Assembly: GCA_033026295.1 (NCBI GenBank)
Contig: CM065170.1
Location: 35,831,586-35,895,585, forward strand
Source of the DNA: Channa striata
Lineage: Eukaryota; Chordata; Actinopteri; Anabantiformes; Channidae
Direction of reading: 5' to 3'
Length of the DNA stretch: 64,000 nt
The translations under genes and the position numbers were made by a program. The notes below the pieces were generated by a model. The model was not told where the DNA came from, ran no database searches, and saw nothing but the letters and a program-made list of their open reading frames with translations. Shown in pieces: positions 31,685 through 45,638 of this stretch (position 1 is its first letter; each line of letters starts with the position of its first letter).

Positions 31685-31805
31685 CATAAAGTCGTCATAG
31701 TGGGGGACTTTAACATTCATGTAGATGCTGGCAGTAACTCCCTCAACACGGCATTTACTTCATTATTAGATTTTCTCAAAATGTATACACCCACTCATCA
31801 AAGAG
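31685..31805 (+). mobile_element. LINE endonuclease fragment
   Basis: Plus strand reads KVVIVGDFNIHVDAGSNSL, the GDFN motif of LINE apurinic endonucleases, followed by FLKMYTPTHQ. Short isolated piece, probably L2-type. Confidence 0.55.
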
Positions 31806-32374
31806 GGCCCCCCATCCCCATCCCAGGGGTTTAGGGGTCAGTGTTGTAATCATTACATCTTGAGAACTCAATCCTGTTCCACCCTCCTTTAGGCCAGGAT
31901 GGAGTGGTGAGTGGAGCTTGATGGGTAGAGGAGGTGTTCTGTGTAGCGGAGGGGGACAGGTGGAGAAAACTAGAGGAAGTAAAAGCGGCTGACAACGTCA
32001 GGGAGGAAAAGGCAAAAGTAACAACGGAAACTAATGTCCATGAAAAAGAAAAAACAAGCTAAATATGACACGTCAGAAGCTCCGACTGAAACAAAGTAGC
32101 AAAATAAATATTAACAGAGTTCATACAGTCCCGCAAAAAGAAATCCAAAAAACACGGCCATGGAACTGGTGGATCCAGGGAGAAGTCTTGTAATGAAAAC
32201 ACACGGTTAGCGGTGGCAGGAGGGAACTGATGGGAAGGAGAACAGAAGAGAAGAGCAGGATTCCACAGGGATATTATTCACAACGGCAGACGGTGAGGGC
32301 AAAAAATATTTCTTCATAATTCAGTTTTTTCCAACCATTTTCATTCAATCCATTTAACATTTGAATTTACTATA
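31806..32374. other. Spacer, nothing recognised
   Basis: No coding potential or known repeat identified. Confidence 0.3.
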
Positions 32375-32670
32375 ATGGACAATACAGCAGTTAGACAAAA
32401 ATTCCACTTTAGTAACTTGATACTGTTGCCTGTCTGCAATGGCCTGTTGATGGGGTTGCCGGCACGCATGACCAAAGCCCCGCAGGTGATCCAAAATGCA
32501 TCAGCATGCCTCATTTTTAACCAGCCAAAACGGACTCATGTCACATCGTTCTTCAGATCTCTGCACTGGCTACCTGTGGCTGCGCGGAATGCACGCTGGG
32601 GACCCTGACTTTCAATATTTAAAAAACTGCTGAAAACAGAACTCTTCAACAACTTCTTTTGCCCTTGAAC
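32375..32670 (+). mobile_element. L2-clade LINE fragment (family B, plus strand)
   Basis: Plus strand gives LLMGLPARMTKAPQVIQNAS, then IFNQPKRTHVTSFFRSLHWL and LPVAARN, matching the C-terminal part of the copy at 48039-49385 (LFRSLHWLPVAARI). Confidence 0.75.
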
Positions 32671-32817
32671 CTTTTGCACCAGACCCACACACCAGACTCC
32701 CGTACTACAAATAGAACTTCATGTACAAAAGTGTTCATCATTAAGGTTACAATCGCTTTTAGACTACTTCTTACCCATAGATCTCACCAAGCTAACTTTA
32801 ACTATTACGTCATCAAA

Positions 32818-33640
32818 ATCAACAACATGTCTGCTAGACCCTATTCTAGTTAGACTGCTCAAAGATGCTCTACCTTTATTAGACACATTCGTATTAGATA
32901 TCATTAATCTGTCAGGGTTTGTTTTTTGGACCCAGAAACATGAGAGACACGAGTAAATGGAAAGAGTTGTTTACTGAATAAATCTCAATGTCAAAATGTC
33001 AAAATACAATCCGAGGTGGCTGAAAAGCTTCCTGGAGAATTGCAGAGCAGTCGTGAGAAGAAACGATCTGGCAGAGAGCTGCGGTGAAGTCCAAATAAAA
33101 ATAGACACGGGGAAACAGGTGAAACCAATTGAGGTCAGTGATTAGTGGTGAAGTTGGCCAAGTAACCGTAGAACAGGGACAGGATGTAGAGAAAACGTGT
33201 AACAAAATAAAAGTCCAAAGGAGGGAGTGGAAAGGAGGGGCAGACTTGTGACACTATCTCTAGAAACAGGTTAGGTACCGAAGGCCTATAGGGTAGCTGT
33301 AATCAAACCTCTACTTAAAAAACCTTGTCTTAATCCAGGTGCCAATTACCAATCAAATCATCATAGCACAGAAACCGCACTGATAAAAGTTACCATCGAT
33401 CTTTTTCTTGCTTCAGATAATGGACCTGCATTTGACACCATTTATCACAGAATATTATTACAGAGACTAGAACATGTAATTGGGATTAAAGGAACTGCAC
33501 TAAACTAGTTTAAATCTTATCTATCAGATAGATTCCAAATTGTTCATGTTAAATTATATGATAAATCTTCCACACACACAAAAGTTAGTTATGGAATTCC
33601 ACAGAGCTCTGTGTTAGGACCAATGCTTTTTACTGTGCGT
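32818..33640 (+). mobile_element. L2-clade LINE fragment (family A), interrupted
   Basis: The plus strand begins with the LLDPI-VRLLKDALPLLDTFV region, and later carries traces of the RT core and of the MEF stretch near 33585. A 340 bp insert of unknown class (about 32914-33253) splits it: the LINE reads up to attaatct, then resumes at atctctagaaacagg. Many stops. Confidence 0.65.
32914..33253. mobile_element. Unclassified insertion in the LINE
   Basis: The segment begins gtcagggtttgttttttgg and ends gcagacttgtgacact. Its ends are weakly inverted (gtca.../...tgac). It has no coding potential. The boundaries were set by comparison with the uninterrupted LINE copies at 14390 and 45215. Confidence 0.45.
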
Positions 33641-34080
33641 GTCTGTTTCTTGAATCTGAACTGGTAGCTGGTTCCACAGGAGAGGTGCTTCATCTGTTAG
33701 GATGATATGGTACTCGGAGGTCTTTCAAATACGATGGGGCTTGACAATTAAAAACTTTGTATGCAAGGAGGAGGGTTTTAATTCTATTCTGGATTCTGAA
33801 TGAAGGTGAAAGATCTGTCTTTGTAATTCCAGTCGGAAATCTTGCGCCAGCATTTTGCATTAATTGAGCTAGGGAGTTATTAGGACACCCCAATGTTCCG
33901 TAGATGGAAGAAGGCTGTTCTAGAGATTTGTTTTATTTGTGTCCTGTTCAAAAATGACTCTGATATTCCTCACAGCAGTACTGGAGGCCAAAGTTATGCC
34001 ATCTAAAGTAACTATATTGTTAGACAGCATACTTCTCATATTTTTAGGGCCAAATAAAAAAAAATTCCCTTCAAAATAAA
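33641..34080 (-). mobile_element. L2-clade LINE fragment (family A) in opposite orientation
   Basis: Matches the 3' half of family A (tggtagctggttccacagga, then aggatgatatggtact) but lies in inverse orientation to the adjoining piece at 32818-33640, so the pair is a rearrangement or two insertions. Confidence 0.65.
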
Positions 34081-35552
34081 GGCTAAATGGCTTGTTTGTT
34101 TATCCTCAGCTTTATAAATGTGGTGGAGTCGGAGCAGGAAGCTGCTGTGGGTTAATCATTGGCGGTCATAAAGTCAAATAAAGGTGCAGCAGCTTCAGAT
34201 CTGGTTTCAGTGTTTCAGAGGGACAGCAGCCTGCAGACACGGACCAGTGGTGAAGGACTGGAACCAGTAACAGAAGTGGTCCAGACAGCAAAGAGCTGCA
34301 GAGACAAGAAGCTGAGTAAGTTCAGCTTTGATTCTTTCAGTATCTGAAGTTTCCTCGTAATCACCAACAGGCTGATTGTACTTTGTTGTGTGTGACATTG
34401 AGAAGAAAAGAAAGAAAAAGTCTCAAGAACAAATCCTTCAGAATCCGCCTCAGTAACTTCAGAGGCAGAGACTTTGTTTTCTTCAGGACTGAAGAATGAC
34501 AGTCAGTGTGTGTCTTCATCAGGAGCTGCAGCCTTGTTACCGACATTCGACACTAGAAAACGAGAGTCCTGGTAGGAGATCCTGATACAGATACTGGACT
34601 GGACTTCAGTCTGGACTGTGATACTCCATTTGTTTATGAAGGATCATAATTCATGTTAATGTGTAGTAACTTTCAGTTCAGTTAGGTCAGTGATTATGTT
34701 TAAAAGAAAGTAAAACATTTAATGACGCAAAAAAAAACAGTAAAGTCCTTATGTTTGACCCTCAGATGAAGAACTTCTTCATCGATCCCTGTGGGATAAT
34801 GGGAGAAGAACCAAAGTTTGTCCTGATCAACTTTTGATCAACATTTCAGCATCGAGCAGGTGAAAACTGTTGAATGTGACCTCACACTGTTCACTAGCAG
34901 CTTCTTATTTAGATGGTAGATAGTGGATCTGATGACGTGTGTCCTCTGCCTGAAATTATCCTCAGATTCCTCCGTTTGATCTACTCAGACAGCTCTGTCT
35001 CATCCACTTTCTAGTGTAAGTGCTTCTTTCAAAGTTCCTGTCGTTGTGTGTCAAATACTCTGTTTCACATTGCTCTCACCTGTTCTGGGTTGGACACCTC
35101 ACTCCATGTTACCTACCTGTGCTCTGTGCTCCTCATACACATCGAATCCAGGAAATGCTCTTTACTGAGTCTGATAAAACACTGAAGACTCTGAGGGTCA
35201 ATGTACTAGTGTAAAGGTCGTTTATAATCGCTGAGGAGCCCAAAAAAATCATCAGCAAATATAAACAATTCTGTTGATTTAAAATGTGTTAGAAATCATT
35301 TGTCTGTGGGAATTTGCTTCAGCAGAGAATGTAGATCACAAGAGGCAAAACACACCATCTTGGTGAATTGGAGGGATCAGTGAATGTAGAATGAACCCCC
35401 CATTAGCAGCTCTGAAATCAGCTCTGTTCATGAATGGATCCTCTTAGAGTGATCGGAAGCAGAGAAGAAGGACAAATGATGGAAAGGAGGATTGGAGTTG
35501 AGGTTTTCTTTCTGTCCACAGGAAGTTATAAAGTGTGTGTGAGCTGAGCAGC
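34081..35552 (+). other. Upstream region of NLR gene B
   Basis: Probably contains the promoter and leader exons. One candidate leader donor lies at about 34314 (gagtaagttc). I cannot define a transcription start. No other gene or repeat recognised. Confidence 0.35.
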
Positions 35553-35629
35553 ATGGATCAGTGTGAGGACAGAGAGGAGCGAGTCCCTCCCTCTAAAACC
35601 AGTCTGTGTGGGGAACCTGAGAGTCACAG
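35553..35629 (+). CDS. NLR gene B first coding exon
   Basis: MDQCEDREERVPPSKTSLCG starts at ATG 35553; donor gtgaga at 35630; ends in phase 2. This is the standard first exon of the family and is missing upstream of gene A. Confidence 0.9.
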
Positions 35630-38600
35630 GTGAGATGAGGATCTCAGACTGTTCATGACTCTCAGCACCAACAGTCATTCACACTCTCACCTCTGTGTGT
35701 GTTCAAGACCAGAGAAGCTGCACAGACCAGACTCTGCTGGACCTGGACCTGGACCTGAACCCAGTTGTGTGTCCATGAAGAGTGATCAATCAAATGTTCA
35801 CATCATTAATTTTAAAGGAGGACAACCTGCTGTTGTAAAGAAGTGAGCTGAGTTCATAATAGATCATCAACCATTTTCTGTATGAAAGATGAAATATTGT
35901 TGTTACATACACAAACCATATGTACTAATAAACAGAGTAATTCTGAAATTTACATTTGACATTTTATACTCGAACCTCTGTGTGTGTTAAAGATCAGAGA
36001 TGCAACAGTTACCAAATGCTGCTGATCCTGAGCCTGGACCCAAACTAAGCTGTTTGTCCTTCAGCAGTGAGCAATCAAATATTCACATCATTAATTTTGA
36101 AGGACAGCGACTCATGGATGAAAATAGGTGAGGTCTTCCTTTCATTATAATATTACTGAATTGTGTTTCAGTATGTTGTCATTTCTGAAAAGAGTTCAGA
36201 GGAACCTGTTTTTAACTGCAGACTTCAGTTTCATATCTTTTCTACACTCTTTTGCAAACTGCTAACAAAGGAAAACCCTGATTCCACTGATGTTCACATC
36301 TAGTCAACATAGTGACAACAGGAAGATGCCGGTTTCAGAGGCATTCCCAGGCCAGATAAGATATGTAATTGTCCAACATGTTCTTGGTCTACCACTTTGC
36401 CTGAGCTCAGTATCCTGTGTCATAGGCTGAGCCTGGACACCCTCTGAAAAGAAATAATTTCAACTGCTTGTAATCTCATTTTTATTCTTTCATTCATGAC
36501 CCAAAGCTCATGACCATAGGTGAGGGTTGAAAAATAGATTGACTAGTAAATTGAGAGGCTCACCTCAGGGCTTAGCTCCCTTTTCACCACAACAGCATGG
36601 CACAATGTCAGTAGTACTGCTGATGCTGCACAAATTAATGATCCCTTTTATCCTGCACTCATGAACAAAACCTCAAGAGCCTTGAATTCCCTCACTTGTT
36701 GCAGGGGTCCATTACCAACCTGAAGAGCACAATCCACCATTTTCTGGCAGAGAACCATTTCTTCTGGATTAGAGGTGCTGACCCACATGCCAGCCACTTC
36801 GCACCTAGCTGCAAACTGATAAGTCTGGTCTGATAAGGCCAACAAAACCACATGATCTGCAAAAAGTAGAAAAGAGATTCTGATGTTCCCAAACTGGACA
36901 CTCAGCTGAGTCAAGCAAAGCTGCACTTCCAGCATCTTGTCATAGGCTTTTCCAGAGAGGCTAAATAGTATGACACTGAAAAGGAGTGTCAACCAAGACA
37001 TCTCAAAGATGTCCAGAACTTTCGGCATCTCAGGATGAATCTCATCCATGCCAGGTGACTTGCTGCCAAAGAGCAAGAAAGTAAATACAGAAACCTCCAT
37101 CAATGGCTTGGACGAAGCTACGTTCAAGTCTCCGAAGACTGCTGCTGGAAATAACTGTTTGCTAACATTGTTACACACATTATTTACAGACTAAAGCTGA
37201 AACATTTGGTCAATTAATTGAGGTTAGCTAGCAGAAATAACTATCTGCAACTAACATAAATGGTTTATATATGTTTTTTCAAGAACGACCAATTCTGCGT
37301 TTTTAAGTCTTTTTTTTTTTTAGCTTAACCTAATGTATGTTAGTATTTTCATCCAACTTGTTAATTTAGTAGTTAATTTAAAAATCTTTGGATTTTGGAA
37401 CATTTGTCAACAACGACCTCTGGAAACATTACAACACAGTACAACATTACAAGCAGCTCAAACACCTTTCTTTGTGTGTGTCTGTGTGTGGACAGACATA
37501 ATGTGAGCTCATTGTCCCTGATTGGTCCACAGAGTGGAGCAGCAGAGCTCCGAGGTTCCCAGTGGTCAGTCTGCCCAGCAGCATCCAACACACCTGGACT
37601 CCATATTTATGGTCTGTACATGTCCAACTAGGACTTTTCCAATAATGTCCACGCTGCACTTTTTACACCAGTGGATTGTCAGTGTGTCCAACATGGATCT
37701 GATGTTTGGCTCCATGGTTTTACTTGGATTGTGTCACTCATATAGTTTTCTGTTCCAGCTGCTGGAGGACAACATTGTCGCTTTTGTGAAGGATGAGCTA
37801 AAGAAGATCAAGAGGAATCTGAGTCCAGATTACCCAGAATGCTCAGAGAATTCGAGGGAGGATGAGGAGGTGTTGGATGGTGAGGATGAAGAGCAGAGGA
37901 GGAGCAGCAGGGAGTCATTTCTGAAGATCACAGTGAACTTCCTGAGGAGGAAGAAGCACGAGGAGCTGGCTGACCGTCTGCACAGCAGTAAGAGGATTTT
38001 TTATAAAGATTTAACACGATGGAGAAAAAGGACATTTACTGATGTCTCTAGATATGGAGTGAAATTGTAATATGACTTTAAACAGTAAATAACTTACCTA
38101 TCCCTTTTCTTGTAATGTCCTTCAGATTTCATTGCCCCAGTTTGTCAGCGTAATCTCAAATCAAACCTAAAGAAGAAGTTCCAATGTGTATTTGAGGGAA
38201 TCGCTAAAGCAGGAAACCCAACCCTTCTGAACCAGATCTACACAGAGCTCTACATCACAGAGGGAGGGACTGGAGAGGTCAATGATGAACATGAGGTCAG
38301 ACAGATTGAAACTGCATCCAGGAAACCAGTCAGACCAGAAACAACAATCAGACATGAAGACATCTTTAAAGCCCAACCTGGAAGAGAAGGACCAATCAGA
38401 AGAGTGATGACAAAGGGAGTGGCTGGCATTGGGAAAACAGTCTTAACACAGAAGTTCACTCTGGACTGGGCTGAAGACAAAGCCAACCAGGACATACAGC
38501 TCACATTTCCACTGACTTTCAGAGAGCTGAATGTGCTGAAAGAGAAAAAGTTCAGCTTGGTGGATCTTGTTCATCTCTTCTTTCCTGAAACCAGAGGAAT

Positions 38601-41600
38601 CTGCAGGTTTGAAGAGTTCCAGGTTGTGTTTATCTTTGACGGTCTGGATGAGTGTCGACTTCCTCTGGACTTCCACAACAATGAGGTCCTGACTGATGTC
38701 ACAGAGTCCACCTCAGTGGATGTGCTGCTGACAAACCTCATCAGGGGGAACCTGCTTCCCTCTGCTCGCCTCTGGATAACCACACGACCTGCAGCAGCCA
38801 ATCAGATCCCTCCTGAGTGTGTTGACATGGTGACAGAGGTCAGAGGGTTCACTGACCCACAGAAGGAGGAGTACTTCAGGAAGAGATTCAGAGATGAGGA
38901 GCAGGCTGACAGGATCATCTCCCACATCAAGACATCACGAAGCCTCCACATCATGTGCCACATCCCAGTCTTCTGCTGGATCACTGCTACAGTTCTGGAG
39001 GATGTGCTGAAAACCAGAGAGGGAGGAGAGCTGCCCAAGACCCTGACTGAGATGTACATCTACTTCCTGGTGGCTCAGACCAAACTGAAGAACATCAAGT
39101 ATGATGGAGGAGCTGAGACAGATCCACACTGGAGTCCAGAGAGCAGGAAGATGATTGAGTCTCTGGGAAAACTGGCTTTTGAGCAGCTGCTGAAAGGAAA
39201 CTTGATCTTCTATGAATCAGACCTGACAGGGTGTGGCATCGATATCAGAGCAGCCTCATTGTACTCAGGAGTGTTTACACAGATCTTTATAGAGGAGAGA
39301 GGACTGTACCAGGACAAGATGTTCTGCTTCGTCCATCTGAGTGTTCAGGAGTTTCTGTCTGCTCTTCATGTCCATCTGACATTCATCAATTCTGGAGTCA
39401 ATCTGCTGTTAGAAGAACAAGCTATTTCTAACTTTAAAGTTTCTAAGCTGGTTAGAGAGAAATTTAGACCAAGATGCTCTTTTTACCAGAGTGCTGTGGC
39501 CCTTGCTTTACAGAGTCCAAATGGACACTTGGACTTGTTCCTTCGCTTCCTCCTGGGTCTTTCATTGGAGACTAATCAGACTCTCTTACGAGGTCTGCTG
39601 ACAAAAACAGGTAGTAGCTCACGAATAAAAAAGAAAACAGTCCAGTACATTAAGAAGAATTTTAAAAAGACCCCTTCTGCAGAGAAAAGCATCAACCTGT
39701 TTCACTGTCTGAATGAACTCAATGATTGTTCTCTAGAAGAGGACATCCAACAGATCCTGAGATCAGGACATCAGTCCACAGATAAACTGTCTCTTGCTCA
39801 GTGGTCAGCTCTTGTGCTCGGGATGATGTCATCAGGAAAGGAACTGGACAAATTTGACCCAAAAAAATTCTCTTTATACTTTTCAGAGGAGGATCTTTTG
39901 TTTGTTCTGGGTGTGGTCAAAATATCTAAGAAAGCTGTGTGAGTTCTGATGTGAAGCATGCATTTTCCATCATTAAAAATTCACTGCTGTTTTGTGCTTC
40001 AAATATAGAAAAGATAAATAAAGTCATATCCTATTACTTTTTTATTTTATTGCATAAACTTTGCTTATTTTTTAATATCTACCCATCTTTCATTGTCTTC
40101 CAGCCTGAGTGGCTGTAACCTCTCAGAGAGAAGCTGTGAAGCTTTGTCCTCAGTTCTCAGCTCCCAGTCCTCTAGTCTGAGAGAATTGGACCTGAGTAAC
40201 AACGACCTGCAGGACACAGGAGTGAAATTTCTTTCTGATGGACTGAAGAGTCCACACTGTCAACTGGCGACTCTCAGGTCAGATCTTACTGCCGAATTTT
40301 CAAAAAGGAATTTAGACAAACCTGACACAACATTCTACAATACAAAATTGAACCAAACCTTACTGCATACATGTACATTGGAGGTGATTATTTTGTTGTA
40401 ATTAAGCAAATGCTTGTTTGTTAATTTAAAATGTAGGTCACAAATGTGGAGAAGAAGGAGAAATTTTTTGCTTTATGATGTCCGTAATACAAAAGTTTTT
40501 CATTTTGCCATATAATTCCTCTCCAGACTGAGTCTCTGTAACCTGTCAGACAGAAGCTGTGAAGTTCTGTCCTCAGTCCTCAGCTCCCAGTCCTCAAGTC
40601 TGAGAGAACTTGACCTGAGTAACAACGACCTGCAGGATCCAGGAGTGAAATTCCTCTGTGATGGACTGAAGAGTCCACACTGTCAACTGGAGACTCTCAG
40701 GTCAGGATTCATCAAGCTGTACAGCTCTTCACCATTTTAAATATCAAGTATATGAGTTTATAGCATTTGTCAAATATTGTTTTCCTGGAGTTATTTATTT
40801 GATTGTTTTCCTTTGTTTTCCTTGTTTTTGCATTGGAACATATTCAAGTAAAGATCTGTAAGATTTGTTTTCATCAGGATTATAATGACTGTAGTTGTCA
40901 TAGTTCATCAAAATCATCACGGTACTGTTACAATGAGGTAAAACATACTGATACCTCAACTGAAATTATTTATTTGTGATTATTATCATTATTATTCTCT
41001 CTCTCACACACATACACACACACATTCGGTTTTGTGTGTTGCTTTCACTATTTAATCCAATCTAGCTTTCTTTATAAGGCACCTTTAAAAACAACACACG
41101 GTCAAGTGCTTTATATAAACATGAAGGCAAATAAAATACATAAAAGAATTATAAATATAAGGCATGTAAAGGTAAAGACACAAAAAACAAATATAAAACT
41201 AAAGTTAAAAAACTTTTAAAAATTTTAAATCAGTATGAAAACAAAACTGCTCACTTATCCTGCTTCTCGTGGGTTCCCTATTGGAAAGCAAATACTCAGA
41301 AGCACCAGGTGCAGGTAGTTTCATTGTTGGTGCCTCGTTAAAACACCAGAGGAAAAGTCTTTGTTGAACGAGCGCAAGTGAGGAGACAGCATGTTTTGTG
41401 GGGAAACAAAATGTGAGTTCCCACTGAGGGGGCAGTGGTGTAAATGCAATGCTAATATAGGTTTGCAAGAATTGTGAAAACAGAGCACTAAAGGTGAAGA
41501 GTTATGCACTTGTTTGGACTTTCTCACAATATTCATTCCAGATTTAACACGTACGTCCAACAGTGAGACCTTTGTATTTTGTCTGTGTGATTATAATACA

Positions 41601-44600
41601 AATATATAAATTTATCCTTTTGTTATATGGTCTCCTCAGACTGAGTCTCTGCAACCTCTCAGAGAGAAGCTGTGAAGCTCTGTCCTCAGTTATTAGCTCC
41701 CAGTCCTCTACTCTGAGAGAAGTGGACCTAAGTAACAACGACCTGCAAGATTCAGGACTGAAATTACTCTCTGATGGACTGAAGAGTCCACACTGTCAAC
41801 TGGAGACTCTCAGGTTAGGATTCAACAACCTGTACAAATTGATAATGAACTACAAATACATATATAAAAAGTTAACCTATATGTGAATGTTTAAAGTAGA
41901 GTTGTACAGGTGTATTTCATAAAATTCCTTGTAGATCATGTAAATCATCTTGTAGAGCTCCAATCATTCCATGATCCATGTGTGACTACAAGAAAGCCTA
42001 TGACTCAATGCGTCACACATGGATCATGGATTGATCTACAAGATTAACAGGACTTCAAGAGCCTTGATCCAGAACTAAATGGAGAAGTGGAAAACAACCC
42101 TAGAAGCCAACTTCAAGGTCAAGTCCTGAGAAGTCAGCTCAATGGGAAGAACATTCCCATTCCGCTGACTTCTGAGGACCTACGCCCTCCCAGTCATCAG
42201 ATACCCGGCGTGTATAATAAGCTGGCCAAAGGAGGAGATGGAAGCCAATGACATCAAGACAAGGAAGCTCGCTACAATGCAGGCAGGGTTTCACCCCAAT
42301 TCCAGCATCCTGAGACTGTACACTAAGCGGAAGGAAGGAGGCCGAGGATTAGTGAGTGTCAGAGGACTATCAGCTAAGATCCACGAATACATCAGGAAGA
42401 TGGCCCCAAGTGATGATGTGCTTAGTGAATACCTCAGAAAGCAGAGGAACAAGGGAAGGAAGAGCAGGAACCCTCATGGAAGGTCAAACCCATGCTTGGT
42501 ATGTATAACCGGCAGACAGAAGAAGTGGCTGATATCAAAAAATCCTATCAGTGGCTGGACAAAGCTGGAGCACAGAGGCACTAATACTAGCAGCACAGGA
42601 GCAGGCTCTGAGCACAAGATCAATAGAGGTCGGGTTCTACCATACTAGGCAGGACCCCAGGTGCAGGCTGTGCAAAGATGCTCCTGAGATTATCCAGCAC
42701 ATAACAGCAGGGTGCAAGATGCTAGCACGCAGGGCATAGATGGAACGCCATAACCAAGTTGCAGGCATAGTGTACAGGAACATCTGTGCAGAATATATTC
42801 TGGAAGTCCCAAAGTCAATGAGGGACACACCTCCAAAGGTGGTTCAGAATGGCAGAGCTAAGATCCTGTGGGACCTCCAGATACAGACTGACAAAATGGA
42901 AATGGCCAACCAACACAACATAGTAGTTGTGAACAAAAAGAAGAACAATTCAATTCGATTAAATTCAATGTTATTTATATAGCGCCAATTTACATTTCGT
43001 CATTTAGCAGACACTTTTTTTTATCCAAAGCGACTTACAGAGTAATTTGATACAATTTACAACAAGGTCATCTCAAGGCACTTTACATAATAAAGTCAAG
43101 ACTATACAAACATTTAGAGAAAACCCAACAAATCCCCCTTGAGCAGCTATAGGCAACAGTGGAGAGGAAAAACTCCGTTTAACGGAAGAAACCTCCAGCA
43201 GAACCAGGCTCAGGGTGGGCGGCCATCTGCCTTGACCGATTGGGCTGAGTGGAAAGTGGAGAGAGAAAAGAACAGAACAACAAAAGCAACAACAAAACAT
43301 TGGGCAGGTTAGTAGGACCAGTAGCTGCGCACTGGAGGACACACAGCGCCAAATCTGGGGACACCTGAAGACAGGGAGAGAGAGACGGGGACAGAGAGGG
43401 AGAAAGAAGACTATGGGACAAAGAAGACACAGAATCAATGTCATACAGTGGTGACATTATATATGTGGGCTGAGAGGAGAGAAATGAAGAGAAGAGGAAA
43501 GTGGCTCAGTGCAGAGTCCCCCAGCAGTCTAAGCCTATAGCAGCATGACTATAACCAACTATAAGCTTTATCAAAGAGGAAGGTTTTGAGCCTAGTCTAT
43601 AAAGTAGAGAGGGTGTCTGCTTCCTGAATCTGGACTGGGAGCTGGTTCCACAGGAGAGGAGCTTGATAGCTAAAGGCTCTGCCTCCCATTCTATTTTTGG
43701 AAATTCTGGGAACCATAGGTAGGCCTGCATTTTGGGACCGAAGTGGTCTAGCAGGATGATATGGTACTAGGAGATCTTTTAGGTATGATGGAGCTTGACC
43801 TTTTAAAGCTTTATAGGTAAGAAGAAGGGTTTTAAATTATATTCTACATTTAATGGGAAGCCAATGGAGAGAAGCTAATGAAGGTGAAATATGATCTCTC
43901 TTTCCAATCCCAGTCAGCATTTTGGATTAATTGGAGGCTTTTTAGAGAGTTACTGGGGCAGCCTGAAAGTAGAGAATTACAGTAGTCCAATCTAGAAGTA
44001 ACAAATGCATGAACCAGTTTTTCAGCATCACTTTGAGAGAGGATGCTCCTAATTTTGGCAATGTTCCTTAGGTGGAAGAAGGCTGTTATGGAGATTTGTT
44101 TTATGTGTGAGGTAAATGACAAATCCTGGTCAAAAATGACTCCTTGCAGTACTACTGGGGGCCAGAGTTATGTCATCTAAAGTAGCAAAATGGTTAGAAA
44201 ACATGTTTCTGAGACTTTTAGGCCCAAATACAATAACTTCAGTTTTATCTGAGTTTACAAGAAGGAAATTATACGTCATCCAGTCCCTTATGTCTTTCAG
44301 AGATGCTTGTAGTTTGATTAATTGATTTGTTTCATCAGGTTTCATAGATTGATATAACTGCGTGTCATCAGCGTTGCAGTGAAAAGTTTGTGTTTTCTAA
44401 TAATGTTGCCAAGAAACGAGTTCATCAGAGGGACAGCGCACGTTACCTGTGTTGGTAACAAAGTCAGAGAGGCCAGATTGAGATGGTCTGGACATGTGCA
44501 GAGGAGGGATAGTGAATATATTGGTAGAAGGATGTTGGAGATGGAGCTGCCAGGCAAGAGGGCGAGTGGACGACCAAAGAGGAGATATATGGATGTTCTA

Positions 44601-45596
44601 ACAGAGGACATGAGGTTAGCTGGTGTCAGAGAGGAAGATGCCCAGGATAGAGTGAAGTGGAAGCGGATGATTCGCTGTGACGACCCCTGATGGGAAAAGC
44701 CGAAAGAGTAGTAGTAGTAATAATGTTGCCAAGGGGAGACATATATATAGTAAAAAGTATTGGTCCTAACTCCATAACCAACTTTTGTGTATGTGGAAGA
44801 TTCATCATTAACATGAACAAATTGGAATCTATCTGATAGATAAGATTTAAACCAATTCAGTGCAGTTCCTTTAATTCCAATAACAAGTTCTTGTCTCTGT
44901 AATAATATTCTGTGATCAATGGTGTCAAATGCAGCACTAAGATCCATCAGAACTAGTATAGAGGCAAGTCCAGTTTCTGTGCTATGGTGAACTCTAAATC
45001 CTGACTGAAATTCTTCAAACAAGTCGTTTCTGCGCAGGTGGTCACATAATTGCTTTGCAACTACTTTTTCAAGTATTTTAGAAATAAAGGGGAGATTGGA
45101 TATTGGTCTGTAATTGGCTAAGACATCTGGATCCAGACAAGGTTTTTTAAGTAGAGGTTTGATTACAGCTACCTAATAGGCCTTTGGTACATATCCTGTT
45201 TGTAAAGATAGATTAATGATATCTAAAATGAACGTGTCTAATAAGGGTAGAGCATCTTTGAGCAGTCTAACTGGAATAGGGTCTAGCAGACATGTTGTTG
45301 GTTTAGATGCCAACAAGGCCTCAGTGGTAGATTTGGCAACATCAGGAAGAAGGAACATGAGAAGCTTGAGAAATACCAAGAGCTGAAAGTAGAGTTAGAA
45401 AGGATGTGGAAGGTGAAGGCACAAGTGGTACCTGTAGTGATAAGAACACTGGGGGCTGTAACACCAAAACTAGGAAATTGACTCCAGCAGAACAACATCT
45501 GAGATCTCTGTCCAGAAGAGCTAAGATACTACACAGGACCCTCAACCTCCCAGACCTCTGGTAGAGGACTCAAGCTTGAAGAAAAAAGGTCGCTTC

Positions 45597-45638
<42 letters not shown>

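Larger units (their letters stand above)
41960..45560 (+). mobile_element. R4/Dong-like LINE, split by nested insertions
   Basis: Left part 41960-42945: RT pieces VDYKKAYDSM (about 41980), then EANDIKTRKLATMQAGFHP and LYTKRKEGGRGLVSVRG (42238-42648), and a CCHC-like DPRCRLCKDAPEIIQHITAGC stretch in another frame (42551-42739). Right part about 45331-45560: KKEHEKLEKYQELK and ERMWKVKAQVVPVV. An L2 LINE (42946-45312) separates the parts. Frameshifts and deletions make it dead. Clade by recognition only. Confidence 0.72.

Noticed and set aside
38443..39129. Several minus-strand frames opposite the NACHT exon
   Set aside because: They mirror similar frames opposite gene A (16436-17315) and are shadows of the strongly conserved coding strand.
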